Shown here one piece after another: positions 9,328 to 17,200 of a DNA stretch of 38,572 nucleotides. The stretch comes from JACDAN01 sp035265935 (GTDB taxonomy: Bacteria; Actinomycetota; Thermoleophilia; Gaiellales; Gaiellaceae): NCBI GenBank assembly GCA_035265935.1, contig DATFOC010000094.1, positions 1 to 38,572 on the forward strand, written 5' to 3'. The position numbers and the translations under genes were made by a program. The notes beneath the pieces are model-generated. The model ran no database searches and was not told the DNA's origin. It was given only the letters and a program-made list of their open reading frames with translations. Numbering within the stretch: position 1 is the first letter of the stretch; the number at the start of each line of letters is the position of its first letter.

Positions 9328-11892
9328 TCACTCGATGACGGCGCGGGCGACGGTCGGCGGCTCGCGGCCGGCGAGGAGCCAGCCGGCCGCGGCGGCCGCG
9401 ACGGGGATCCCGACGACCATCAGGACGAGGTAGAGCACCGGGATCCGACCGAGATAGTCGAGCTTGTCGTGGTACGTCGCCGCGAGCATGAGATAGGCGC
9501 CGGCGACGCCGAGGAGCGCGCCCAGGAAGGCGAGTCCGCCGGCGGTGGCGGCCGTCAGCGTTCGCCGGATCCTGCTCGTTGCTCCGGTCGCGGTCAGAGT
9601 GCGGAGATCGCCGGCGCTCTCGCTGCGGATCAGCCCGACGGTCATGGCGAGGATCGCGAGCGCGAGGAGGGCGCCTGCCGCAGTCGCGATGGCGATGAGT
9701 GTCGTGAAGGAGGTGCTCTCGCGCCGTGTCTCGATCGTCAGCCCACCGGCGGCAGCAAGTTCGCGGGCATCGGAGACCTGCTCGCTCGTCAGCGGCCGGC
9801 GTGACTCCACCAGCCACCCGGACGGAACTTGCTTCCAGCCGCGGCGGCGAAGACCGTCGAGCGTGATGAACGACGTCGGCGCCATGCCGGTTTCTCCCTT
9901 GGGAGAGCCGAAGAGCCTCCGGCTGTCGATCCTCTGGACGTTTGTGACGGCACGTCGGATGAGCTTTGGTTCTCCGCTTCCCTGACTCGCTGTCTCGAAG
10001 CGGACAGTGACCAGCTCCTCGGTCCGGACACTCTTGTCGATCAGGAAGTCGGTGTTCGGGTTGATCTCGGCCGGGTCGATTCCGAGGTACCTGAGCAGGG
10101 CGGGGGTGGCGATGTAGAGGCGCGATTCGTAGATGTAGCAACCCGATCGTGGGGGCGCGCAAATGAAGGCCCCTGGCACGCTCTCGGGGTCGGCGACTTT
10201 CCGTACGAGCGCCTCGGTGCGAAGGATGCGCAGGCGGCCCTCTGGCCGAGCCGGTTCACCCGGTTGGGAGGCGTTGTAGAGCGGGATAACTGCCGCGTCA
10301 TCGAGATTCGCCGCGAGCTGGCGGACGCGAGCAGCCATTCGTTCGAGCTGGCCCGGCGTTTGAATCGCGACGGCCTCGGGGCCCGCCGTTGCACCGGTAT
10401 ACACGCGGATCTGCCGGTTGGAGAGGTTGGGCGGTTCGCCGGCTGACTTCCTCTCCTCGGCCGCCGCGATGATGACGACAGTCGCGGCGATGCCGAGGGC
10501 AAGCGTGATGGCCGCCAGTGCCGCCCCGGAACGAGCTTGGTAGCGGGCGAGGTCTCGCAGCGCCAAACGAACGGCGATCGGGGCGTGCCCCGCCGCCCGG
10601 GCGAAGAGGCGAATTGCCAGAGGGCCCAGGAGCAGCGTCCCGAGGATCGTCGCCACGATCCCGGCCACGATGAGCGGCGGTCTGTCTCGGTTCGACAGCA
10701 CGAGGCTGCCGATGCCCGCCGCGATCAACACCACGGCGACGATTGCCGAGTGGTGTGCGGACTTCGGCCTCCGCGGTCGCGCCGAGAGCGCCAGCGTGAC
10801 GGGGACGCGGGAAACAGCTCGCCCGGGCCACCAGGCCGCTGCGCTCGCCGCGAGAACCGCGACGAGGCCGATCATTGCGAAGAGTGCCCAAGGCAGGCTG
10901 AGCCGGTCGAGACGAAAGTCGAGCGCGGGCTCGAGCGTCGGCTCGACCGTGACCCAGAGTGCGAGACCCGCGACCGTTCCGATCAGTGCGCCGAACGCTC
11001 CGACGACTGCGCCGTTCGTGAGCAGCACGAGTCGAAGGTGCTTCTCGGTCGCGCCGATTGCCGCGAGCATGCCGAGCTGGCGGAGCCGTCGCTGCGCGAT
11101 GACGGCGAAGCCCGCTGCGGCAACGAGCGAAGCCAGCAACATGAAGACGGTGGCCACGGAGAACATCGCCAGCTCGGGTGCCGGCTGGTAGCTGCCCCGA
11201 AGCCGGGACCCGACCAGAGCAGACCGGTCGCCCTGCTGCTCCATGAACGCGCTGACCGCCTCCTCGTCGGCGTCGACCAAGACCGTGACGGTGTCCGCTG
11301 CCCCGGCGGACGAGGGTGAGACGAGGGCGAACTCGTCGCTGAGCTCACGCGGGTTCTCGACGATGCCGGCGACGGTCCGGCGACGGCCGTCGAGGCCGAC
11401 TGACTCCCCGATCTCGAGCCCGAGGAGCGTCGCGACTCCGTCGGTGACGGCGGTCTGATCAGGACCTTCCGGGTAGCTGCCTTGGCGGAGCGCAAGCCCT
11501 GCGTACGGCCCGCGGGGCTCCTGAGACCGGAGCTCCACCGTATCGACACTGCCCGGCACGGGCAGCGTGCGGTGGCCGATGACGTCGGTCGTCCCGAACC
11601 GTTCCTTGGCGGCGGCGAGACTTGCCTCCAGCTTGCGCGAATCGGCGCCATCCAACTCGAAGAGGGCGTTCGCCGAGCCGAACTCCGCGTAGTCCAGCGG
11701 GCCCGAGTTGTGGGCGATCGTGACGCTGCTAACTGCGGCCGCGACCGCAACGGTGAGCAGAGCGATCACCAGGATCTGCTGGCGCCACTCGCGGCGGAAT
11801 AGCCGCCACGCCCAGCGGATCAGAGGACGGCGTGCGGCGAGTCCGCCTCTGCTCCGTCCTCGGAGTTCCGAACTGTGAGCGAGAGTCGTCAT
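9328..11892 (-). CDS. FtsX-like ABC transporter permease
   Basis: An 854-residue membrane protein, probably the permease of a MacB/LolCDE-like mechanotransmission ABC system or a lipid/antibiotic exporter. One helix near residues 39-62 (QQILVIALLTVAVAAAV) is followed by a large extracytoplasmic region (about 65-240). A first FtsX membrane module lies near 245-365 with the hallmark QRRLRQLGMLAAIGATEKHL, then helices near 380-480, a second outer domain, and a last FtsX module near 735-850. The two-module layout and length fit the actinobacterial family. The start ATG overlaps the stop of the ATPase gene by 4 bases. What it moves is unknown. Confidence 0.88.
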   Translation of the reverse strand: MTTLAHSSELRGRSRGGLAARRPLIRWAWRLFRREWRQQILVIALLTVAVAAAVSSVTIAHNSGPLDYAEFGSANALFELDGADSRKLEASLAAAKERFGTTDVIGHRTLPVPGSVDTVELRSQEPRGPYAGLALRQGSYPEGPDQTAVTDGVATLLGLEIGESVGLDGRRRTVAGIVENPRELSDEFALVSPSSAGAADTVTVLVDADEEAVSAFMEQQGDRSALVGSRLRGSYQPAPELAMFSVATVFMLLASLVAAAGFAVIAQRRLRQLGMLAAIGATEKHLRLVLLTNGAVVGAFGALIGTVAGLALWVTVEPTLEPALDFRLDRLSLPWALFAMIGLVAVLAASAAAWWPGRAVSRVPVTLALSARPRRPKSAHHSAIVAVVLIAAGIGSLVLSNRDRPPLIVAGIVATILGTLLLGPLAIRLFARAAGHAPIAVRLALRDLARYQARSGAALAAITLALGIAATVVIIAAAEERKSAGEPPNLSNRQIRVYTGATAGPEAVAIQTPGQLERMAARVRQLAANLDDAAVIPLYNASQPGEPARPEGRLRILRTEALVRKVADPESVPGAFICAPPRSGCYIYESRLYIATPALLRYLGIDPAEINPNTDFLIDKSVRTEELVTVRFETASQGSGEPKLIRRAVTNVQRIDSRRLFGSPKGETGMAPTSFITLDGLRRRGWKQVPSGWLVESRRPLTSEQVSDARELAAAGGLTIETRRESTSFTTLIAIATAAGALLALAILAMTVGLIRSESAGDLRTLTATGATSRIRRTLTAATAGGLAFLGALLGVAGAYLMLAATYHDKLDYLGRIPVLYLVLMVVGIPVAAAAAGWLLAGREPPTVARAVIE

Positions 11893-12614
11893 CGCCGGTC
11901 AGCCGCGGCGAGCAGCGACTCCGGGGCGGGCGGCGCGACCGTTTGGTCGACGACCTGGCCGTCGCGGAGAAAGACGACGCGGTCGGCCCACGAAGCCAGC
12001 TGCGCCTCGTGGGTGACGACGACGCCCGCGACGCCGCGCTTTGTGGCTGCCCGCAGCAGTCGCATGACCGCCTCGCCGTTCACGGAGTCCAGAGCGCCGG
12101 TCGGCTCGTCCGCGAGCAGCAGCCCGCGCTCGCCGACGATCGCCCGGGCGATCGCAGCCCTTTGGCGCTCGCCGCCCGACAGCTCGTCGGGGTAGCGATC
12201 GGCAAGGTCCGCCACGTCGAGCTCCTCCATCGCCTCGAGCCCAGTCGCGCGTGCGGGTCTGGCCCGCATGCCGTCAAGCTCGAGGGGCAGGGTGACATTC
12301 TCCATCGCCGTCAGCCCCGGGAGCAGGTTGAAGTCCTGGAAGACATAGCCGATCGACCGCCGACGCATCTGCGCCTGTTCCGAGCGCGAGACGCTCGCAA
12401 GGTCAACGCCGTCCACAAACACCTGGCCGGTCGTCGGCTCCTCGAGGCTGCCGGCGATCGTCAAGAGCGTGCTCTTGCCCGAGCCACTCGGCCCCATGAT
12501 CGCGACCAGCTCGCCGCGCTCGACAGTGAGATCGACGGCGCGGAGCGCGTGCACCTCGGCCGGCCCGGAGCCGTAAATCTTGGACACCTGTTGCAACTCG
12601 AGTGCGCTGGTCAT
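11889..12614 (-). CDS. ABC transporter ATPase, MacB/LolD type
   Basis: The 241-residue ATPase has Walker A GPSGSGKS (about 41-48), Q-loop VFQDFNLLPG, signature LSGGERQR, Walker B GLLLADE and the D-loop GALD. The stretch FQDFNLLPGLTAMENVTLPL is characteristic of the MacB/LolD subfamily, which pairs with FtsX-type permeases such as the one directly downstream. The gene overlaps PadR upstream and the permease downstream by 4 bases each, so all three are one transcription and translation unit. Confidence 0.93.
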   Translation of the reverse strand: MTSALELQQVSKIYGSGPAEVHALRAVDLTVERGELVAIMGPSGSGKSTLLTIAGSLEEPTTGQVFVDGVDLASVSRSEQAQMRRRSIGYVFQDFNLLPGLTAMENVTLPLELDGMRARPARATGLEAMEELDVADLADRYPDELSGGERQRAAIARAIVGERGLLLADEPTGALDSVNGEAVMRLLRAATKRGVAGVVVTHEAQLASWADRVVFLRDGQVVDQTVAPPAPESLLAAADRR

Positions 12615-13192
12615 CGGGAGACCTCCTTCGCGCGTGATGGTTCGAGAGAAACGTCAGCCATCGCTGCCGGTGCGGGAGCCGGCAGCTGCTTCAGGCGAAC
12701 GTCGGCGGCATCGAGCCAGCGAACGATCGCTTCCAGCCGGAAGAGCTCGGCGTCGACGACGAGCGCCAACGCCATGTCGTCCTCTCCGGCCGCGGCCTTG
12801 ACCTGGGTGTACCGCTGCATGACCTCGATCACGTGCCGGCGGTGCACCTGCAGGATCTCGTGGACGTCGGTCCCGGGGACCTGGAGGGCAACGAGCACCT
12901 TGATCACCAGCTCGTCGCGGGGAGGCGGCTCCAGCTCGGGCGGCGTGCGAAGCCACTCGGCCAACGCACGCGCGCCGGTGGACGTGATCCTGTAGCGCTT
13001 CCGCGATCGCTCGCCTTCCCCGTTGTCGGTCTCGACGAGCCCGTCCCGTTCGAGGCGCTGCAATGTCGTGTAGACCTGCCCGACGTTGAGTGGCCACACT
13101 TCGCCTGTCCGTGCCTCGAACTCGTTCTGGAGCCGCAGGCCGTACTTTGGTCCGTCCATGAGTAGTGCAAGGAGGGCGTGAGGGACGCTCAT
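12611..13192 (-). CDS. PadR family transcriptional regulator
   Basis: A 193-residue repressor. The N-terminal winged helix (MSVPHALLALLMDGPKYGLR, then VWPLNVGQVYTTLQRLERDG) is the PadR signature, followed by the wing RKRYRITSTGARAL. The C-terminal part (about 100-170) is helical and should dimerise, as in subfamily 1 PadR proteins. It is first in the operon with the ABC ATPase and FtsX permease and probably represses it until a drug or envelope signal binds. A short palindrome just upstream at 13225-13237 is a likely operator. Confidence 0.92.
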   Translation of the reverse strand: MSVPHALLALLMDGPKYGLRLQNEFEARTGEVWPLNVGQVYTTLQRLERDGLVETDNGEGERSRKRYRITSTGARALAEWLRTPPELEPPPRDELVIKVLVALQVPGTDVHEILQVHRRHVIEVMQRYTQVKAAAGEDDMALALVVDAELFRLEAIVRWLDAADVRLKQLPAPAPAAMADVSLEPSRAKEVSR

Positions 13193-13222
13193 GAACCGCT
13201 CGCTCTGAACAACATACGCAGT

Positions 13223-13237
13223 ACTATACCGAGTATA
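13223..13237 (-). promoter_or_regulatory. Probable PadR operator overlapping the -10 of the PadR-ABC operon
   Basis: On the minus strand TATAC-TCG-GTATA (plus coordinates 13225-13237) is a perfect 5-base inverted repeat, and TATAGT (plus 13223-13228) directly follows as a -10 hexamer. The AT-rich block stands out sharply from its GC-rich surroundings, 31 bases before the PadR start. PadR proteins commonly bind such AT-rich palindromes in their own promoter. No good -35 was seen. Confidence 0.5.
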
Positions 13238-13259
13238 TAGCGCAAGTGTCTTTAGCCGA

Positions 13260-13841
13260 TCAGCTTCCTCGGCCGCGGAATAGTCCGATGCGGCGACGGT
13301 GCGCCGAGTCGTCGATCAGCGTGGCCAGCCTGCGTGCACGCGTTTCCTCCCGCTTCGCGCTGACAACCCAGAAAATCGCCGTCTGCCGGTAGCCGGGCGG
13401 CTGCGCCTGGAAGAACTCCCATGCTTTTTCGTTCGCCTGGAGCTGTTCCTCATGCTCCAAGCTGAGCTTGGCTTCGTGCCGATTCTCGTAGGTGTAGACG
13501 CCCGTCTTCTCGGGCGTGCGAGCCTCGAACGCTTCGAGCCCGGCCGGGTGCATGCGCCCAGCGCGGGTGAGCTCCTCCACGTGCCGGACGTTGACGACGC
13601 TCCAGTTGCTGCCTTGCTTGCGCGGCGTGAAGCGGATGGCGTAGCTGTCGTCGTGGATCCGCCGCCTCACGCCGTCGATCCAGCCGAAGCAGAGCGCCTC
13701 GCGGACCGACTCGGTCCAGGTCAGCGAGGGGAGGCCGGTGTGCTTCTTGTGGAACCCGACCACCACCTCGCTTTCCGAGTCGTGGTTCGCCTCGAGCCAG
13801 GCGCGGAACTCATCGGAACTCGCGAAGAAGCGCGGCTGCAT
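13260..13841 (-). CDS. YdeI/OmpD-associated family protein (bacteriocin-protection type)
   Basis: A 193-residue cytoplasmic protein. The N-terminal motif FFASSDEFRAWLEANHD, the central SVREALCFGWIDGVRRRIHD and RFTPRKQGSNWSVVNVRHV are the hallmarks of the YdeI/OmpD-associated family. The C-terminal half ends with AQPPGYRQTAIFWVVSAKRE and ETRARRLATLIDDSA, again typical. E. coli YdeI has been linked to resistance to polymyxin and other peptides, but the molecular role is not settled. The gene stands alone, with its stop about 65 bases from the PadR start region. The ATG at 13841 is the family's usual start. Confidence 0.88.
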   Translation of the reverse strand: MQPRFFASSDEFRAWLEANHDSESEVVVGFHKKHTGLPSLTWTESVREALCFGWIDGVRRRIHDDSYAIRFTPRKQGSNWSVVNVRHVEELTRAGRMHPAGLEAFEARTPEKTGVYTYENRHEAKLSLEHEEQLQANEKAWEFFQAQPPGYRQTAIFWVVSAKREETRARRLATLIDDSAHRRRIGLFRGRGS

Positions 13842-14037
13842 GCGGAACAGTTTCGCGGGGCTCGCGTGCTGTCGCTTAGGCCACGAAGAAGCTGTGCCGC
13901 CAACTACTCGGGACTACGTGTGCCAGGCCTCGTAGAGATGGCCGCCACGCGCCTAGATCTCCTTGCGTGTGCGGATCGAGCGCCGTCCCTGAGCCCTTCG
14001 CGATTGCCGGCCGGCGCTCATCGGACACGGAGGATCT
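13842..14037. other. Intergenic stretch without a recognisable gene
   Basis: The 196 bases between the YdeI-like gene and the histidine phosphatase hold only short, stop-interrupted frames. A minus-strand stretch reads GGHLYEAWHT before a stop, which looks protein-like but is only a dozen residues long. No tRNA, repeat or strong hairpin is seen. Confidence 0.4.
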
Positions 14038-14589
14038 CTACTCGAGGGGTTCGACCCTGTAGCCGTTGTCGCGGACGACGACGCGGACACCGGCACCCTT
14101 CGCGAGCGGCGCCACGCTCTCACCGGTGAGGCCGAAGACCGCCGCCTCGTTTGTCGGACTGTGGCCGACGACGAGGGCGCGGCCGTCGGCCGGCAGGGCG
14201 TCGAAGACTCGGTGGAGCGCGGCGCCGAGCCGCTCCGAGTCTTCCGCCACCAGCTCGGGATCTGCCTCCCGCAGCGCGCCGAGCGCGCCGCTTCCGGCCT
14301 TCTGGTAGGCCGCACGCCAGCGATCCTCCACCTGCGAACGCAGGCCCTGCTCGACCACGACGCCGCCCGGCACCTGCTGGCCGAGTACGGCGAGGCAGCA
14401 CGCGAGCGTCTGCGTCGCACGCTGGGCGCCGGTCGAGACCGCGAGGTGGTAGCCGCCACGGAGCCGCGCTCCGATCGCCAGCGCTGCGGAAACGCCCTCC
14501 GCGGTGAGGAGGTCTCCGTCGGCGTCGGTGTGCCGGAGGAGCTCGATCTCCCTGCCCACGAGCACGACGCTAACACCGCTGCCGTCCAA
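14038..14589 (-). CDS. Histidine phosphatase (phosphoglycerate mutase-like) family protein
   Basis: A protein of at most 183 residues, probably a cytosolic phosphatase that works through a phosphohistidine. The catalytic region near the N-terminus reads ELLRHTDADGD, where the family usually has RHG; here Gly is replaced by Thr. The second His lies in ALVVGHSPTNEAAV, and STGAQRATQT corresponds to the usual SSxLxRAxQT motif. TTG 14589 gives the longest form. GTG at 14565 or 14559 would start closer to the first strand (GREIELLRH) as in SixA-like proteins, and no clear ribosome site separates the choices. It lies 45 bases after the dehydrogenase gene and may be co-transcribed. Confidence 0.75.
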   Translation of the reverse strand: MDGSGVSVVLVGREIELLRHTDADGDLLTAEGVSAALAIGARLRGGYHLAVSTGAQRATQTLACCLAVLGQQVPGGVVVEQGLRSQVEDRWRAAYQKAGSGALGALREADPELVAEDSERLGAALHRVFDALPADGRALVVGHSPTNEAAVFGLTGESVAPLAKGAGVRVVVRDNGYRVEPLE

Positions 14590-14634
14590 GCGGCGCGCGC
14601 GATGAGATCTCTGTTTGTGCGCAGCGGGCTGGAG

Positions 14635-15654
14635 CTAGGCCGGCACTTCCCCTTGGTGCGTCGCGGCGGGCTCAGGCTGCTCGGCGATCGCCGCCTCGCT
14701 CACGCGCAGCACGACATTGCCAGTCTTTTGGCCGCTCTCGACGTAGCGGTTCGCCGCGACGACCTCGTCGAGCGCGTAGCGCCGCTCGATGACCGGCCGA
14801 TACCTGCCGGTCTCGACGAGCTCCTTGACGAGGAGAAGGTCTTCCTTGCGATAGCGACCGACACCGAGCCTCGCCCGCCTGCTGCCGACGAACCGTGTGA
14901 CGAGACCGAGGGGCAGCAGGTGGTACATGAACCCGACGTCCATCGAGACATAGATCCCACCCGGCTTCAGCGAGCGCCGGCAGCGCCGGAACGAGTGCTT
15001 GCCGACGGCGTCGAAGACCACGTCGTACATCTCGCCGTTCTTGGTGAAGTCCTCTCGAAACCGGTCGAGGACTTTCCGCGCGCCCAGCGACCGCACGACC
15101 TCGACGTCCTTCGTGTCGCACACCGCCGTCACGTCAGCCTCGAAATGGTTTGCGAGGAGCTGGACTGCGGCTGTTCCCACGGAGCCTGCGGCGCCGTAGA
15201 CGAGGACGTTCTTGCCCCGCAGGGGATACGCCGGTCGCAGGCAGCTAATTGCGAGGAGCGACCCGTCGGGAACGGCGGCCGCTTCCTCGTACGTGAGCGT
15301 TGTCGGCTTCTGCGCGACCGGGCCGCTCTCGCTCACGGCGACGTATTCCGCGTTCGCGCCTGCCTTGATGCCGAACACCTCGTCGCCGACTCGGAACTCG
15401 GTCACTGCCGTCCCGACCTCGTCGACACTGCCTGCGAACTCCGTGCCGGTGCTCGTGCGTCTCGGCCGGCGAATGCCGGTAAAGAGCCGGATGAGCCGGT
15501 ACTCGACGTGACGCACGCCCATGGCGTCGCCGCGCGTGACCGACGACGCATGGACCTTGACGAGCACCTCGTCCTCCTTCGGGAGGGGCCGCTCGACTTC
15601 GACGACCCGCAGAATCTCTGGAGGGCCGTACCGATCCTGGACGACTGCTCTCAT
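14635..15654 (-). CDS. NAD(P)-dependent alcohol dehydrogenase / quinone oxidoreductase (MDR family)
   Basis: A 339-residue medium-chain reductase. The start MRAVVQDRYGPPEILRVVEV, the segment SSTGTEFAGSVDEVG-like (TSTGTEFAGSVDEVG) and PTTLTYEEAAAVPDGSLLA are typical of the zinc-free quinone oxidoreductase branch. The nucleotide-binding motif is GAAGSVGTAAVQLL. No zinc-ligand cysteines are present at the catalytic positions, so a quinone/enone reductase is more likely than a classic alcohol dehydrogenase. The ATG at 15654 shares one base with the TGA of the Nudix regulator (TGATG) and has AAGGAG upstream. The coupled regulator probably controls it. Confidence 0.88.
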   Translation of the reverse strand: MRAVVQDRYGPPEILRVVEVERPLPKEDEVLVKVHASSVTRGDAMGVRHVEYRLIRLFTGIRRPRRTSTGTEFAGSVDEVGTAVTEFRVGDEVFGIKAGANAEYVAVSESGPVAQKPTTLTYEEAAAVPDGSLLAISCLRPAYPLRGKNVLVYGAAGSVGTAAVQLLANHFEADVTAVCDTKDVEVVRSLGARKVLDRFREDFTKNGEMYDVVFDAVGKHSFRRCRRSLKPGGIYVSMDVGFMYHLLPLGLVTRFVGSRRARLGVGRYRKEDLLLVKELVETGRYRPVIERRYALDEVVAANRYVESGQKTGNVVLRVSEAAIAEQPEPAATHQGEVPA

Positions 15655-16409
15655 CAGGACACTCCTTCTCGCCGCGCTCGTTGAATTGGCACGCCGTGCT
15701 TCCATGCGCGTCCCGCCCGGTAGAGCTCGGCGGGCCTTCCGCCGCTCGAGCCCGGCGGCGCCGTTCGGCCGGTCGGGATCACCCAACCGCCCTCGCCCAC
15801 GAGGCTGCGGCGGAAGTTGGCGGCGTCGAGCTGCACCCCCCAGATCGCCTCGTAGACAGCGCGGAGCTCGGCCATGGTGAAGGTCGTGCCGACGAAGGCG
15901 GTCGCAATGCCCGAGAGCTCGAGCTCGACCCGGACTCGCTCCACGGCGTCGCGCACGATTCGTAGGTGGTCGAATGCGAGCTCGATCCGCTCCTCGAGGA
16001 TGTCCGAGACCGGGGCGAGCGCGGCGTGTGCCGCGTCGGTGCCGGCGACGATCGCCCCGACCTCGCGAAGGACGGCGAGGTAGCCGACGGTCACGACGTT
16101 CATGCGAGGGTCTCGCCCGGGATCGCCGTAGGCGCCGAACTGGGTCAGTAGGCTGGGGACGTCGACGCCGGTTTCCTCGGAGAGCTCACGCCTGGCGGCC
16201 TCGTCCAGTGTCTCGTCAGGACGCTTGAACCCGCCGGGAATCGCCCACATTCCTTCGAACGGCTCCTGCCCTCGCTTGACGAGAAGGGCATGGAGCACGC
16301 CGCCCTCGGCCATGGTCAGGATGACGACGTCCACCGTGACCGCAAAGGCGGGGAACTCGCTCGGGTCGTACCCGAGAGGGACGGTCGCTCGAGGCGTTCT
16401 GGTCGCCAT
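15654..16409 (-). CDS. Nudix hydrolase-winged helix regulator (NrtR-like)
   Basis: A 251-residue protein combining a Nudix fold with a C-terminal winged helix. The Nudix box is intact at residues 60-82: G60, E66, R74-E75-L76, E78-E79 and G81 all fit the consensus. The C-terminal part FTMAELRAVYEAIWGVQLDA (about 177-196), then NFRRSL and GRPAELYR, is the typical NrtR DNA-binding domain. NrtR proteins bind ADP-ribose-type ligands and repress NAD or sugar pathways. Here the target is probably the coupled dehydrogenase. The ATG at 16409 fits the first conserved residues. An 18-base palindrome lies just upstream. Because the Nudix box is complete, hydrolase activity may be retained. Confidence 0.88.
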   Translation of the reverse strand: MATRTPRATVPLGYDPSEFPAFAVTVDVVILTMAEGGVLHALLVKRGQEPFEGMWAIPGGFKRPDETLDEAARRELSEETGVDVPSLLTQFGAYGDPGRDPRMNVVTVGYLAVLREVGAIVAGTDAAHAALAPVSDILEERIELAFDHLRIVRDAVERVRVELELSGIATAFVGTTFTMAELRAVYEAIWGVQLDAANFRRSLVGEGGWVIPTGRTAPPGSSGGRPAELYRAGRAWKHGVPIQRARREGVS

Positions 16410-16424
16410 GACTCTTACCCTCGC

Positions 16425-16442
16425 ACACGGTTTAAGTCGTGT
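16425..16442. promoter_or_regulatory. 18-base imperfect palindrome, probable operator of the Nudix regulator
   Basis: ACACG-N8-CGTGT with a TTTAAG centre lies 16 bases upstream of the Nudix regulator start, on the divergent side facing the truncated TetR gene, whose GTG (16439) lies inside the right arm. The outer 5-base arms are perfect and the TTAA core is itself symmetric. NrtR-like proteins usually bind palindromes of about 20 bases in their own promoter, so autoregulation is a reasonable inference. Confidence 0.5.
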
Positions 16443-16783
16443 CAACCAAAACGCTCAGACGTTTCGTGCTGCTTCGCGAGAATCTGATCGTGCCGCACGA
16501 CCTGCGCGTGATCGCGTACGACGCGATCGTGGCCGGGGCTCGCTGCCATTTCTTGCGCGAGGGGACGATCGGCATGCAGCTCGCGCAAGAGCTTGCCGTC
16601 AGTCGTGCCACGCTTTATCGAGCCGTCGACGGCCGGGACCGATTGCTCGGCGATGTGCTCTGGAGCCTCGCCGAGCGCACGTACGCGCAGGCGCCCAACG
16701 ACGCGTCGTCCCACGGTGTCGACGCGATCCTCGAGATCTCGCACCGTTCGCCAGAAAGCAACCAGCCCGCAGGGGTTCGGTAG
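16439..16783 (+). pseudogene. QsdR-like TetR regulator, C-terminally truncated
   Basis: The 114-residue frame has the N-terminal helix-turn-helix of QsdR-type TetR proteins: GTIGMQLAQELAVSRATLYR (about 42-61) followed by DRLLGDVLWSLAERTY. After GVDAILEISHR (about residue 103) homology stops and a short tail ends the frame. Family members have about 180-200 residues, so the ligand-binding domain is lost. The PIN-domain gene begins 11 bases downstream. The DNA-binding part could still be expressed, but without its dimerisation domain it is unlikely to be a working repressor. Confidence 0.6.
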
Positions 16784-16793
16784 CGTGGATGTG

Positions 16794-17195
16794 ATGACCC
16801 GATTCGTTGTCGACTGCGGCGCCGTCCTCCACCTTGCGGCTGAGGAAATCGAGGTCCCGGGAGAGCACGAGCTGCTCGCGCCGACGCTCCTGCGCTCTCA
16901 GACGCTGTCGGCTCTGCACGAAGCGGTACACGACGGCGCGCTCTCTTCGGACGTCGCCCTCGAGCGGCTGGCGCGCATCTGGGCCATGCCGATTCGGCTT
17001 CTCGGCGACGCCGTGCTTCGGCGTAAGGCCTGGGCCATCGCCGAGCAGTTGGAGTGGGACGAGACGTACGACGCCGAATACGTTGCGCTGACTCAGCTCC
17101 AGGCAGACGCGTTCGTAACCCTCGACGCGGATCTGGCGCGCCGAGTCGAGGGAATCGTCCCGACGGCGAAGATCGAGGCACTGCAAACAGCCTGA
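16794..17195 (+). CDS. PIN-domain protein, VapC-like toxin without a visible antitoxin
   Basis: A 133-residue protein with the PIN nuclease layout. FVVDCGAVLHLA gives the first acidic residue D7. ETYDAEYVALTQLQADAFVT gives D93, and TLDADLARRV gives D111/D113. The second family acid, usually Glu in a YEVLSAL-like segment, is Gln36 here (SQTLSAL). VapC toxins cut RNA and are normally encoded next to a small antitoxin. None is seen: the gene upstream is a truncated TetR and downstream lies a YcaQ-type gene 5 bases away. ATG 16794 is chosen, with in-frame GTG codons just upstream at 16785 and 16791. Confidence 0.75.
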   Translation: MTRFVVDCGAVLHLAAEEIEVPGEHELLAPTLLRSQTLSALHEAVHDGALSSDVALERLARIWAMPIRLLGDAVLRRKAWAIAEQLEWDETYDAEYVALTQLQADAFVTLDADLARRVEGIVPTAKIEALQTA

Positions 17196-17200
17196 CGTCC

